A DNA stretch of 64,000 nucleotides from Ignatzschineria sp. RMDPL8A (GTDB lineage Bacteria; Pseudomonadota; Gammaproteobacteria; Cardiobacteriales; Wohlfahrtiimonadaceae), in NCBI RefSeq assembly GCF_029815055.1, contig NZ_JAPPWA010000002.1, positions 434,001 through 498,000 of the forward strand. Reading direction: 5' to 3'. The notes beneath the pieces were generated by a model. That model was not told the DNA's origin. It searched no databases and saw only the letters and a list, made by a program, of their open reading frames with translations. Positions 30,842 through 38,767 of the stretch are shown one piece after another. The number at the start of each line of letters is the position of its first letter. Position 1 is the first letter of the stretch. Made by a program: the position numbers and the translations under genes.

Positions 30842-31106
30842 AGCTGATTATCCCTTCGTTGATTTGGCTCTATTTTAGTGGTTTCACCTGCGATTTACCA
30901 TCATGAGCGAGGCTTTTTTTGGGGAGAAATTCCCCATTTGATTGATTGTGCATGATATGAGGCAATGGGGCCTTGATATAGAACAAATTACCCTATTGAG
31001 TCGCTGAAACCCTCGATAAAATCAGGCGCATTATCATTTCATAGATCCCGCTCAAAATCGAATTAATTCCAATATTTTGATTAAAAATCATGCAATAATA
31101 CAAAAA
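30842..31106. other. upstream part of the TetR / aromatic operon intergenic region
   Basis: AT-rich, with no open frame worth calling. It holds an inverted repeat GGGGA-GAAAT-TCCCC (30921-30935) and a dyad TTGAT-TAA-AAATCA (31078-31090) about 70 nt before the predicted operon start. No complete promoter for the TetR gene could be assigned; a TAAAAT lies before it on the minus strand without a good -35. Confidence 0.4.
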
Positions 31107-31122
31107 CATACAGTAGTGTATT
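31107..31122. promoter_or_regulatory. operator O1 of the aromatic operon (imperfect copy)
   Basis: CATACAG-TA-GTGTATT, two mismatches from the perfect palindrome downstream. It overlaps the start of the -35 hexamer, a position where bound repressor would block polymerase. Confidence 0.55.
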
Positions 31123-31149
31123 GACTTTCGTCAAAAGCACTCCTAAGAT
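31121..31149 (+). promoter_or_regulatory. promoter of the aromatic degradation operon
   Basis: TTGACT (31121-31126), a 17-nt spacer and TAAGAT (31144-31149). It is flanked on both sides by CATACAG palindromes. The predicted start is near 31156, leaving a leader of about 95 nt before the hydrolase gene. Confidence 0.65.
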
Positions 31150-31154
31150 GAAAC

Positions 31155-31170
31155 CATACAGCTCTGTATG
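31155..31170. promoter_or_regulatory. operator O2 of the aromatic operon (perfect palindrome)
   Basis: CATACAG-CT-CTGTATG, perfect 7-bp arms over the predicted transcription start. It is directly followed by TTGAT-CTCG-GTCAA (31171-31184), an FNR-like dyad. The same 16-mer occurs at 45902-45917 before the ferredoxin reductase. Confidence 0.7.
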
Positions 31171-31249
31171 TTGATCTCGGTCAAACGATACAGGGGAATA
31201 AAATAAAAAACAAATAAAGAAGAACGATAAAAACTTGGGAGGAATCACA

Positions 31250-32065
31250 ATGGAAGGGATTGGCAAAAGCCTAATGGCGGCAGACCACAAAACGAATTAT
31301 CACGAAAGTGGTGAGGGCGCACCCCTCTTTTTGCTCCACGGCTCAGGCCCGGGCGTTTCAGGCTGGACCAACTGGTCGAAAACCATCGGTCAATTTGATG
31401 ATAAATGGCGCGTGATTGTGCCCGATATCGCAGGCTTTGGGTTTACTGAATTTAAAGAAGATTCAAAATACAACATCAAGCTCTGGGTGCATCATTTAAT
31501 CGGCATTATGGATGCGCTTGGCATTGAGAAAGCCTCATTTGTAGGTAACTCATTTGGCGGCGCTCTTGCGATCGGATTAGCGCTTTTTGATCCAAGCCGC
31601 GTGGATAAATTGATCCTACTTGGAACACCGGCCGGTGAATTTGTCCAAACGCCTGGATTACGTGGCGCGTGGACTTATGAGCCCTCAGTTGAAAACATGC
31701 GTTCCTTATTGGAGCTCTTCCCATACGATAAATCTTTTATCACCGACGAGCTGGTGAAAAGCCGTTACGAAGCCTCTGCCCGTGAAGGGGCGCAAGAAGC
31801 GTTGCGTAAACTCCTTCCCAAGCCAAAAGATGATGGGGTGACCATGGTTCGTGGCTTCCCGGATACCTCGCTTGTCAACATTCAAGCGCCGACATTAGTA
31901 GTGCACGGCCGTGAAGATAATGTAGTGCCGCCTGAGTGTGGATTACTCCTTGCAAAAACGATTCCAAACGCCGATCTCTACCTCTTTGGCCAATGCGGTC
32001 ACTGGGTACAAACCGAGCAATCTGAGAAGTTTGTATCGATTGTGCGTCAATTCTTGGAGGCATAA
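31250..32065 (+). CDS. meta-cleavage product hydrolase (DmpD/XylF-like)
   Basis: Alpha/beta hydrolase that cuts a carbon-carbon bond in the ring-fission product, releasing 2-oxopent-4-enoate and a carboxylic acid. 271 residues. Oxyanion segment HGSGPG (30-35), nucleophile S101 in GNSFGG, acid D223 in HGREDNVVPP and H251 in GQCGHW. The overall pattern is nearest to 2-hydroxymuconic semialdehyde hydrolases (DmpD, XylF), with BphD/MhpC as other members. GGGAGG lies 8 nt before the ATG at 31250; a TTG 15 nt upstream is rejected. First gene of the operon, three nt before the next. Confidence 0.9.
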   Translation: MEGIGKSLMAADHKTNYHESGEGAPLFLLHGSGPGVSGWTNWSKTIGQFDDKWRVIVPDIAGFGFTEFKEDSKYNIKLWVHHLIGIMDALGIEKASFVGNSFGGALAIGLALFDPSRVDKLILLGTPAGEFVQTPGLRGAWTYEPSVENMRSLLELFPYDKSFITDELVKSRYEASAREGAQEALRKLLPKPKDDGVTMVRGFPDTSLVNIQAPTLVVHGREDNVVPPECGLLLAKTIPNADLYLFGQCGHWVQTEQSEKFVSIVRQFLEA

Positions 32066-32067
32066 TT

Positions 32068-32364
32068 ATGAGCCGTAATGTATTAGAACGAGTGCTGTGG
32101 CACTTGTCGGTGGAGCGTCTTGCGAAAGATCGTTTCCGCGAAGATCCTGAACGCTATCTCTCCCGTTTTGATTTAGATGACGATGAGAAACAGATGGTGC
32201 TTGAGTTTGATGTGGCGGGCTTACAAAAAATCGGGGTGAATCCGATGCTCACCATGGGCTTTTGGCAGGAGATGTCTCCAAATCGCAGTATGCGCCTCTA
32301 TAAAGAGAAATTGGGCGCTGCGGGGAAAGATCTCAATGCGTTTTCAGCGGCGTTAAAGGAGTAG
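32068..32364 (+). CDS. LigA-like small subunit of extradiol dioxygenase
   Basis: A 98-residue helical protein with the LigA-type segment DRFREDPERYLSRFDLDDDEKQMVLEFDVAGLQKIGVNPML. Such proteins (alpha subunit of protocatechuate 4,5-dioxygenase, CarBa) pair with a LigB-type catalytic subunit. Here the next gene, three nt on, is that partner, so the two should form one heteromeric ring-cleavage enzyme. It has no metal-binding residues of its own. GGAGG precedes the start. Confidence 0.82.
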   Translation: MSRNVLERVLWHLSVERLAKDRFREDPERYLSRFDLDDDEKQMVLEFDVAGLQKIGVNPMLTMGFWQEMSPNRSMRLYKEKLGAAGKDLNAFSAALKE

Positions 32365-32367
32365 GAA

Positions 32368-33216
32368 ATGGCGAAAATTGTAGGAGGCTTTTGGGTGCCT
32401 CATGACCCAGTAATGTTTGTAGCGCCGGACGCGCCGGAAAAATCGGTAGCGGATCGTATGTGGAAAGCGTATGAAACCTGCGGAAAACGCATGGCAGAGC
32501 TCGATGCAACGGCTGCGATTATCGTTGGAAATGACCATTACATTCTCTTTGGTACCAACTGTTTACCGCGTTACCTTATTGGGACGGGCGATGTTGATGG
32601 ACCGATCGAGAATTTAAAAGGGCTTGAACGGGGCGTAGTGGAAAATCACCAAGCGCTCGCGCAGCACATTGTCAAACAGGGCGATGTGGAGAATTTCGAC
32701 TGGTCAGTGGCGCGCAGTTTCACCGTTGATCATGCCTTTTCGATCCCGCATCAATATTTAGTCTCTGTGGCGGAAAAAGAGCTAGGCCGTACGATTCCAT
32801 CGATTCCAGTCTACCTTGCAAGCGGCGTGGATCCGTTTATCTCGCTCAATCGGACTCGCGAACTGGGTGAACACATTCGTCGCGCGGTGGAATCATTCCC
32901 AGAGGATGAGCGCGTGGTCATTATCGGCAGTGGCGGGATTAGTCACTGGGTGGGTACCGTTGAGATGGGGAAAGTGGCGGAAGATTTCGACCATGAAATT
33001 CTCGATCTTGGGGTGAACGGCGATCTCGATGGCTTAACCCGCTATTCAAACGAAGAGATTTTAGAGCGCGGTGGCAATGGGGCGATGGAGATTCGTAACT
33101 TTATCTGCGCAATGGCCGCAGTTCCGAATCCAAAAGGTGAAGTGATCGATTATGCGCCGGTGCGCGAGTGGGTCACAGGGCTCGGATTCTTACAGATTCA
33201 CGCCAATGATGCGTAA
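32368..33216 (+). CDS. LigB-type catalytic subunit of extradiol dioxygenase
   Basis: Class III extradiol dioxygenase with non-heme iron; opens a catechol-type ring beside the hydroxyls. 282 residues. Iron ligands by family position: H12 (VPHDP), H57 (GNDHY) and E241 (NGAMEIRN). Acid-base histidines: H122 or H128 (DHAFSIPH) and H193 (GSGGISHW). The pairing with a LigA-like gene resembles LigAB, CarBaBb and AmnBA rather than single-subunit MhpB. Which catechol it takes is unknown. GGAG lies 7 nt before the ATG. Confidence 0.88.
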   Translation: MAKIVGGFWVPHDPVMFVAPDAPEKSVADRMWKAYETCGKRMAELDATAAIIVGNDHYILFGTNCLPRYLIGTGDVDGPIENLKGLERGVVENHQALAQHIVKQGDVENFDWSVARSFTVDHAFSIPHQYLVSVAEKELGRTIPSIPVYLASGVDPFISLNRTRELGEHIRRAVESFPEDERVVIIGSGGISHWVGTVEMGKVAEDFDHEILDLGVNGDLDGLTRYSNEEILERGGNGAMEIRNFICAMAAVPNPKGEVIDYAPVREWVTGLGFLQIHANDA

Positions 33217-33334
33217 GTCGGCCATTAATGGTCATCAATGATTAATAAATAATCAGAATCACAATAAAAATAATAATGCCGTCGCATCAGGCGGCAAAAC
33301 AGTTGTAAAAGCTTAAGCTGTAAAGGGGAGAACA

Positions 33335-33685
33335 ATGTCTAAAGTTTTTTTATGCAGTGCCGAGGAATTAGGTCCAAATTCACTTAAAAAAGTGTCCAAT
33401 GAAGCGGTCGGCGATCTATGTGTTTACAATCTCGATGGCGAATTTTTCGCAACATCAGATATGTGTACCCACGCAACGGCATCACTCGCCGATGGGTATA
33501 TCGAAGATGATCTTATCACTTGCCCAGTCCATTGGGGCCAATTTGATATTCGTACCGGTGAAGCGGTGGCGTTTCCCTGCGAGAAGCATCTGCGCACCTT
33601 TAAGATTTATGTGGAAGATGGCGAGGTTTTTGCGGATTTAGACGCTCATGCCGATGCCGCCGTTGAAGCCAATATTGAGCCGTAA
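33335..33685 (+). CDS. Rieske [2Fe-2S] ferredoxin of ring-hydroxylating dioxygenase
   Basis: Electron carrier between the reductase (45834-44629) and the terminal oxygenase (next two genes). 116 residues. Cluster ligands C44 and H46 (CTH) and C63 and H66 (CPVHW) have BphF/HcaC-like spacing. An acidic, Ala-rich tail (DAHADAAVEANIEP) is longer than in many relatives. AGGGGAG lies before the ATG. The 118-nt gap before it contains five AAN triplets in a row (33263-33277) and a TGATTA/TAATCA dyad. Confidence 0.93.
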   Translation: MSKVFLCSAEELGPNSLKKVSNEAVGDLCVYNLDGEFFATSDMCTHATASLADGYIEDDLITCPVHWGQFDIRTGEAVAFPCEKHLRTFKIYVEDGEVFADLDAHADAAVEANIEP

Positions 33686-33781
33686 TAAGGTCGGCTCATC
33701 ACTTAAATTGAGCTGACACAAACGCGCCCACCACACTTTAAAAATATAATAACGGGCGCTCATACTAAAAACGATACCGAT

Positions 33782-33796
33782 AATAACAACAATAAG
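33782..33796 (+). promoter_or_regulatory. AAN-triplet tract in the leader of the dioxygenase alpha gene
   Basis: AAT-AAC-AAC-AAT-AAG, 35 nt before the ATG. It resembles the A-R-N / catabolite-activity motifs bound by the distal face of Hfq. Similar tracts occur before other genes of the cluster. Confidence 0.35.
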
Positions 33797-33831
33797 CATG
33801 TTATAAAAAATACGATTTGGAGGAAATAGAT

Positions 33832-35175
33832 ATGGCGAATCAATCGAGATTACGTCCTTTAGAGGCGACTCCCGCACTAACGGAGTTAGATCGTCTCTGC
33901 GATATGGAAGAGGGGCGTTTAGCTGGAAAGATTTTTTGGGATCAAGACATTTATGAGCAGGAGCTAGAGAAGATTTTCGCACGCTGCTGGCTTTTTATCG
34001 CACATGAATCACAAATCCCGAATGCAGGCGATTATCTCACCACCACCATGGGTGAAGATGAGGTGTTAGTGGTGCGTCAACGTGACGGATCGATCAAAGC
34101 GTTTTTAAATGCCTGTCCTCACCGCGGTAACAAAGTCTGTTTTGCGGAAGCGGGCAACGCGCGCGGGTTTATCTGTAACTATCACGGCTGGTCTTTTGGG
34201 CAAGATGGGGCGCTTCGCGGTGTTCATGAGTCGGATATTTATGAGCAGAGCGATTTTGATAAAACTCAGCACGGCCTTCGTTCCGTGGCGCAGATCGATT
34301 CCTATAAAGGATTAGTCTTTGCCACTTTTGACCCAGAAGCCCCTTCATTAGAAGAGTATTTAGGGGAGATTACCTGGTATCTCGATGCGATTTTAGATAA
34401 CGATGAAGGCGGCACAGAGTTTGTGGGCGGCTGTATTCGTTCAACGATCGAGTGTAACTGGAAATTAGCGGCGGAAAACTTCGTTGCAGACATTTTACAC
34501 GCCGGCTGGACGCATGACTCAGCAGCGCGCGCAATGCTTGGCGGCCCTGTGGCAAAAGTGAGTGACTTCCCAGAATCCTATCAAGTGAACTGGAACGGTC
34601 ACGGCTATGAATTTGCCCGCGACTTTGTTGGAAACGCAGCGGTACTTGGCGAGCGTGCGATCAACAAATATCTTCACTTACATCGCCCGAAAGCGGAAGA
34701 ACGTTTAGGTGAATTCCGTGCGTCGATGATTGGTGCGGTGTCATCCTGTACTGTGTTCCCGAACTTCTCATTTTTACCGGGGCAAAATACGATGCGCGTT
34801 TGGCAACCTCGTGGCCCCAATAAAATTGAGCTCTTTACTTGGGTGCTCGTCAATAAAAATGCCCCCGAAGAGATTAAAGAAAAATGGCGTAAAGGGGCGA
34901 TGATGACCTTCTCTCCGACCGGCGTTTTCGAGATGGATGACGGTGAGAACTGGGAATATTGTACCAAGACAAGCCGTGGCGCAGTAACGCGTTATCAGGA
35001 TCTTTTCATCGGACTTGGAATGAATACCCGTGTCGATGACACCGAACTTCCAGGCAACGTCTTTACCGGTCAAATTAACGAAGCGAATGCTCGTGCGTAC
35101 TATCAGCGCTGGAAAGATCTGCTCGAAGCGGATAGCTGGAAAGATGTACCGGATCGCAATGGCAAAATGAAGTAG
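33832..35175 (+). CDS. ring-hydroxylating dioxygenase alpha subunit (HcaE/BphA-like)
   Basis: Catalytic subunit that adds both atoms of O2 to an aromatic ring, giving a cis-dihydrodiol. 447 residues. Rieske ligands C95/H97 and C115/H118 (CPHR, 17 residues, CNYHGW). Mononuclear iron site N216-x3-D220-x2-H223-x4-H228, and a DDGENW segment (369-374) where the carboxylate ligand of this family lies. By reading, it follows E. coli HcaE (phenylpropionate dioxygenase) through much of its length, for example LFIAHESQIP and GEITWYLDAILD. Substrate cannot be read off. GGAGG lies 8 nt before the ATG; an upstream TTG at 33817 is rejected. Confidence 0.93.
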   Translation: MANQSRLRPLEATPALTELDRLCDMEEGRLAGKIFWDQDIYEQELEKIFARCWLFIAHESQIPNAGDYLTTTMGEDEVLVVRQRDGSIKAFLNACPHRGNKVCFAEAGNARGFICNYHGWSFGQDGALRGVHESDIYEQSDFDKTQHGLRSVAQIDSYKGLVFATFDPEAPSLEEYLGEITWYLDAILDNDEGGTEFVGGCIRSTIECNWKLAAENFVADILHAGWTHDSAARAMLGGPVAKVSDFPESYQVNWNGHGYEFARDFVGNAAVLGERAINKYLHLHRPKAEERLGEFRASMIGAVSSCTVFPNFSFLPGQNTMRVWQPRGPNKIELFTWVLVNKNAPEEIKEKWRKGAMMTFSPTGVFEMDDGENWEYCTKTSRGAVTRYQDLFIGLGMNTRVDDTELPGNVFTGQINEANARAYYQRWKDLLEADSWKDVPDRNGKMK

Positions 35176-35184
35176 GAGGCTCCC

Positions 35185-35712
35185 ATGACAGATTCAAATA
35201 GACAGTATGCTGATATCGATGCAACCCGCGAAGTGGAACGCTTTTTATTAAAAGAGGCGCGTCTGCTTGATTGGGAATGTTGGGATGAATGGCTCGGGAC
35301 GCTTTCGGAAGAGATTCATTACTGGATGCCCGGGATTGAAAATCGTCGCCGTGAAGATAAATTAGGGCAATATACCCGCGAACACATGGCCTATTTCGAT
35401 GATGGTCTGCGTGATTTAAATCGTCGGATTGAGCGCTTTAAGCAACCGTCGGCGTGGGCAGAAAACCCACAAACTCGTAACGTACATATCGTCACCAACA
35501 TTGAGGTCTTTAATGGCGAAAATGAGGGTGAATATGAGGTGCATTCATGCATCTATAACGTGCGTAGCCGTGGGCTTGATGAGGAATATAAGCTTGCGGG
35601 CCGTCGTGAGGATATTATCCGCCGCGAAGAGGGTGAATTAAAGCTCTATCGCCGTAAGATTTTAATCCCGAACGCGTCGCTTTTATTCAAAAACCTCAAC
35701 ACCTTCCTATAG
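35185..35712 (+). CDS. ring-hydroxylating dioxygenase beta subunit
   Basis: Structural small subunit (175 residues) of the alpha3beta3 oxygenase, with an NTF2-like fold. Seen: EVERFLLKEARLLDWECWDEWL and the C-terminal LYRRKILIPNASLLFKNLNTFL typical of HcaF/BphE. Nine nt after alpha and nine nt before the diol dehydrogenase. Start GGAGG(N)6ATG. Confidence 0.93.
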   Translation: MTDSNRQYADIDATREVERFLLKEARLLDWECWDEWLGTLSEEIHYWMPGIENRRREDKLGQYTREHMAYFDDGLRDLNRRIERFKQPSAWAENPQTRNVHIVTNIEVFNGENEGEYEVHSCIYNVRSRGLDEEYKLAGRREDIIRREEGELKLYRRKILIPNASLLFKNLNTFL

Positions 35713-35721
35713 GAGGTAATG

Positions 35722-36528
35722 ATGGGATGGTTAGAAGGCTATAGCGCGCTTGTAACCGGTGGCACCGGTGGCATTGGTAGTGCCATCGTGCGCCGCTACG
35801 TTAAAGAGGGTGCGAAAGTGGGCGTGCTTGCACGAAATGAGGCGGAGCTTGCCAAATTAAAAGAGGAACTCGGCGATTCGATCATCACCATTTGCGGAGA
35901 TGTGACCAAGGCTGAGGATAATGCGCGCGCCGTTTCTGAAACGGTCAAGGCATTCGGTAAACTCGATACTTTTGTGGCAAACGCCGCGGTATTTGATTAT
36001 TTTACTCGCCTTGAAAAGATTGCCCCTGAGGAGTTTGAGGCAAGTTTCCAAAAGCTCTTTTCGGTTAACGTTCAAGGCTATCTGCTCGGGGCGCAAGCGG
36101 CGATTCCAGAGCTGCGTAAAACGAAAGGATCGATGATCTTTACGCTCTCCAATAGCTCGTTTTATGCCGGCGGTGGCGGGATTTTATATGTCACCTCAAA
36201 GCATGCAGTTGTGGGCCTTGTGCGTCAGCTCGCCTTTGAACTCTCGCCCCATATTCGCGTCAATGGCGTGGCTCCCGGCGCGACGGATACGGCGATGTCG
36301 AGCTTAGATGGGCTTAATCAAAACAGTGTGCCGCTCAATGAGCTGCCCGATTTTGAGAAAAATGCTGCGATGGCGGTACCGCTTCAAAAAGTGGCACAAC
36401 CAGAAGAGCATACTGGGCACTATGTGCTGCTCGCGTCGCGGGAAAATTCAGCGCTCACTACAGCCACCATTATTCACAGTGATGGCGGGTGGGAAGTGCG
36501 AAAACCGGGCGTTCATAATCGCTCGTAA
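35722..36528 (+). CDS. cis-dihydrodiol dehydrogenase (short-chain dehydrogenase)
   Basis: NAD-dependent enzyme that re-aromatises the cis-diol to a catechol. 268 residues. Nucleotide loop TGGTGGIG (12-19), catalytic S143, Y156 and K160 in FTLSNSSFYAGGGGILYVTSK. The run IFTLSN..YxGGGGxLYxxSKHAxxGLxRQLAxEL is shared with BphB/HcaB. The ATG at 35722 is used because AGGAGG ends 5 nt before it; the ATG at 35719 is only 2 nt away. Fourth oxygenase-related gene in a row, so the upper pathway is complete except for the reductase. Confidence 0.92.
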   Translation: MGWLEGYSALVTGGTGGIGSAIVRRYVKEGAKVGVLARNEAELAKLKEELGDSIITICGDVTKAEDNARAVSETVKAFGKLDTFVANAAVFDYFTRLEKIAPEEFEASFQKLFSVNVQGYLLGAQAAIPELRKTKGSMIFTLSNSSFYAGGGGILYVTSKHAVVGLVRQLAFELSPHIRVNGVAPGATDTAMSSLDGLNQNSVPLNELPDFEKNAAMAVPLQKVAQPEEHTGHYVLLASRENSALTTATIIHSDGGWEVRKPGVHNRS

Positions 36529-36578
36529 CGGGCAAAATATCGATATTAAAATTAACAAAGAAAAGTGAGGCAATGGCG

Positions 36579-37571
36579 ATGACAGAGCGGGATTTACTTC
36601 AATCATTAACGCTTCCAGTGATGGTGGCGCCGATGTTTCTGGTGTCAGGGCCGGAGCTGCTCCTTGCGTCGTGTCGTGCGGGGGTGATTGGCAGTTTACC
36701 AACGCCGAACGCGCGGGATTTAACGATTTTAACCAGTTGGCTCGATCAGATTCAAGAGGGCATTGCCACGATCAAAAAAGAGCGTGGTGAAGGTGGTGAG
36801 CGTAATGAGAGAGATGAGAATGATCAAAATGTGCCCCTTTGGCTCTTAAATATGATCGTCCATCGCACCTATGACCGATTTGATGCGGAGCTTGAGCTTG
36901 TTAAGCAATATCAGCCACCGCTTGTAACTACGGCGCTCGGTTCGCCAAAACGAGTGGTTGCCGATGTGCATGCCTATGGCGGAAAAGTCTTTGCCGATGT
37001 TACTAATGTGACGCTCGCGAAAAAGGCGATCGATGCCGGCGTGGATGGGCTGATTTTAGTTTGTCATGGCGCAGGCGGGCACACAGGGCTTCATAATCCC
37101 TTTGCCTTTATTGCTGAGGTGCGGAAGTTTTGGGATGGCTACATTGGGCTTTCCGGCGGGATTATGAATGGTCGCGATCTTCATGCTTGCAAGGTACTCG
37201 GCGCGGATTTTAGCGTGATGGGCACCCGATTTATCGGCGCAAAAGAGAGTTTGGTGGTGGATGATTATCGCACCATGCTGGTGGAATCGGATTTAACGGA
37301 TGTAATCACAAGCGATAAAGTGAGCGGCGTTCCGGCGAATTGGCTTAAAAAGTCGTTAGAGAAAAGCGGCGTTTCGATTGAGACCCTGCCGGGGAAAGCG
37401 GCGGATTTTTCAGGCAATATCGCTAACGATAAAAAAGCGTGGCGGGATATCTGGTCAGCTGGTGAAGGGGTTGGACAAATCACAACGTTTCAAACGGTGT
37501 CAGAGATTGTAGCGACACTTTTGGCTGAATATGAGGCGAGCTTAGGAAAAAAGGGACGTTCACCTGCATAA
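36579..37571 (+). CDS. nitronate monooxygenase-family FMN protein
   Basis: FMN-dependent TIM-barrel enzyme of the 2-nitropropane dioxygenase family, about 330 residues. Seen: VMVAPMFLVSGPELLLASCRAGVIGSLP at the start, GLILVCHGAGGHTG and VMGTRFIGAKES near the FMN phosphate. Characterised members oxidise nitronates, and others are of unknown activity. The histidine in CHGAGGH matches the family motif region. Not a usual member of a meta-cleavage operon, so it may hint at the substrate or act in detoxification. GAGG lies 8 nt before the ATG at 36579; the ATG at 36573 is too close. Confidence 0.82.
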   Translation: MTERDLLQSLTLPVMVAPMFLVSGPELLLASCRAGVIGSLPTPNARDLTILTSWLDQIQEGIATIKKERGEGGERNERDENDQNVPLWLLNMIVHRTYDRFDAELELVKQYQPPLVTTALGSPKRVVADVHAYGGKVFADVTNVTLAKKAIDAGVDGLILVCHGAGGHTGLHNPFAFIAEVRKFWDGYIGLSGGIMNGRDLHACKVLGADFSVMGTRFIGAKESLVVDDYRTMLVESDLTDVITSDKVSGVPANWLKKSLEKSGVSIETLPGKAADFSGNIANDKKAWRDIWSAGEGVGQITTFQTVSEIVATLLAEYEASLGKKGRSPA

Positions 37572-37766
37572 TTTGATCGCCACCTAGAAGATTTTAGAGT
37601 ATTGTAATTTATACAAGTTAATAAAATATAATATTAACAAAGATTAATTAAGATAAATAAAGATCTAAGAAGATCTATAAGAAAACCAAAGAACAATAAA
37701 AACAAATCGACGCTCATTGTAAGCGTGACAGAGATAAGTAAAACCAAAAAAGGTAGGTAGGGGGAC
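37572..37766 (+). other. AT-rich leader before the hydratase gene
   Basis: 195 nt without an ORF. Contains a small palindrome TTGTA-ATTTA-TACAA (37602-37616), a TATAAT (37627-37632) with a poorly spaced TTGTAA before it, and the AAN tract AAC-AAT-AAA-AAC-AAA (37692-37706). It may hold an internal promoter or be an unstructured mRNA leader. Confidence 0.35.
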
Positions 37767-38549
37767 ATGATTTTAGATCATTTCAAAAAGGCAGCGGAGC
37801 AACTCGCGACCGCGCGTGCAAATCGCACCACCTGTGGGCGCATTTCCGATCAATATGGCATTCATACCATGGATGATGCGTATCGCGTTCAAGAGATCAA
37901 TACTGAGCTTGCGCTCAAAAACGGTCGCCGCATTGTGGGCCGTAAAATTGGGCTCACCTCAAAAGTGGTGCAAGAGCAACTTGGCGTCGATCAACCGGAC
38001 TTTGGCATGCTCTATGCCGATATGGAAGTGGGCGATGGCGAAGCGATCGATTCAAGCCGTCTAGTCCAGCCGAAAGTGGAAGGGGAGATTGCCTTTGTGT
38101 TAAAGCGCGATCTGCCAACGGAAGATACGAGTCTTGCGGAGCTCATTAGCTCGATCGATTACGTGCTCCCGGCGCTTGAAGTGGTGGATACGGTGATCGA
38201 TAAGTGGGATTTTACCCTTGCCGATACCATCGCCGATAACGCCTCAAGCGGGCTCTACGTCCTCGGTAAAACACCGATCACCCTTGAGTCGCTCAACCTT
38301 GAATTAGAGGGCATGCTGCTCTATAAAAATGGTGAGCTTGCCTCGATGGGCGTTGGGGCGGCGTGTCTTGGCAATCCGCTCAATGCTTGCCTCTGGCTTG
38401 CACGCACCATGTCGCAAAAGGGCCGTCCATTACTCTGTGGCGATGTTCTCCTCTCAGGAGCGCTCGGACCGATGGTCAATGTGGCAAAGGGCGATAAGAT
38501 TTCAATGAAATTGACCCGTCTTGGTGAAGTGAGCTGCGAATTTATCTAA
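37767..38549 (+). CDS. dmpE: 2-oxopent-4-enoate hydratase (2-keto-4-pentenoate hydratase)
   Basis: Adds water to 2-hydroxypenta-2,4-dienoate to give 4-hydroxy-2-oxovalerate. 260 residues, the family length (DmpE, MhpD, XylJ, BphH). Seen: GRKIGLTSKVVQEQLGVDQPDFG, the metal-binding acidic pair in KVEGEIAFVL, and the C-terminal GDVLLSGALGPMVNVAKGD. Oxalocrotonate decarboxylase is a sister family, but there is no tautomerase or dehydrogenase branch here, so hydratase is the better reading. GTAGGTAGGGGG lies before the ATG. Confidence 0.9.
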   Translation: MILDHFKKAAEQLATARANRTTCGRISDQYGIHTMDDAYRVQEINTELALKNGRRIVGRKIGLTSKVVQEQLGVDQPDFGMLYADMEVGDGEAIDSSRLVQPKVEGEIAFVLKRDLPTEDTSLAELISSIDYVLPALEVVDTVIDKWDFTLADTIADNASSGLYVLGKTPITLESLNLELEGMLLYKNGELASMGVGAACLGNPLNACLWLARTMSQKGRPLLCGDVLLSGALGPMVNVAKGDKISMKLTRLGEVSCEFI

Positions 38550-38767
38550 GGGGTTTATCTACGATCATTTGATCGAATTAGATTCGATAGCAGTGCGGGC
38601 TAAATAACCGCCAATATCAATATAAAAAGAACAATTACTTACCTTTGCGATAAAGGGAAGCCGGGATTTTCACGCCTAAAAAAGGGGAAATCTCTCTTAC
38701 GCTGGACTGTAAAAGCACACAAAACGATAAGAATAAAAAACCACAAAAATGATTGGAGGAAGCAATT
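38550..38767 (+). other. leader before the CoA-ligase gene
   Basis: About 218 nt without an ORF. The distal part is A-rich, with AAC-GAT-AAG-AAT-AAA-AAA (38723-38740) before GGAGGAA. No terminator is present, so transcription probably continues from the hydratase gene. Nothing else was recognised. Confidence 0.35.

Noticed and set aside
30921-30935. Inverted repeat GGGGA-GAAAT-TCCCC as terminator
   Set aside because: The T run precedes the stem on the plus strand and is an A run after it on the minus strand, so neither direction gives a rho-independent terminator.
37602-37632. Internal promoter TTGTAA...TATAAT before the hydratase gene
   Set aside because: The spacer is 19 nt and the region is very AT-rich, so hexamers arise easily; kept only as a remark.
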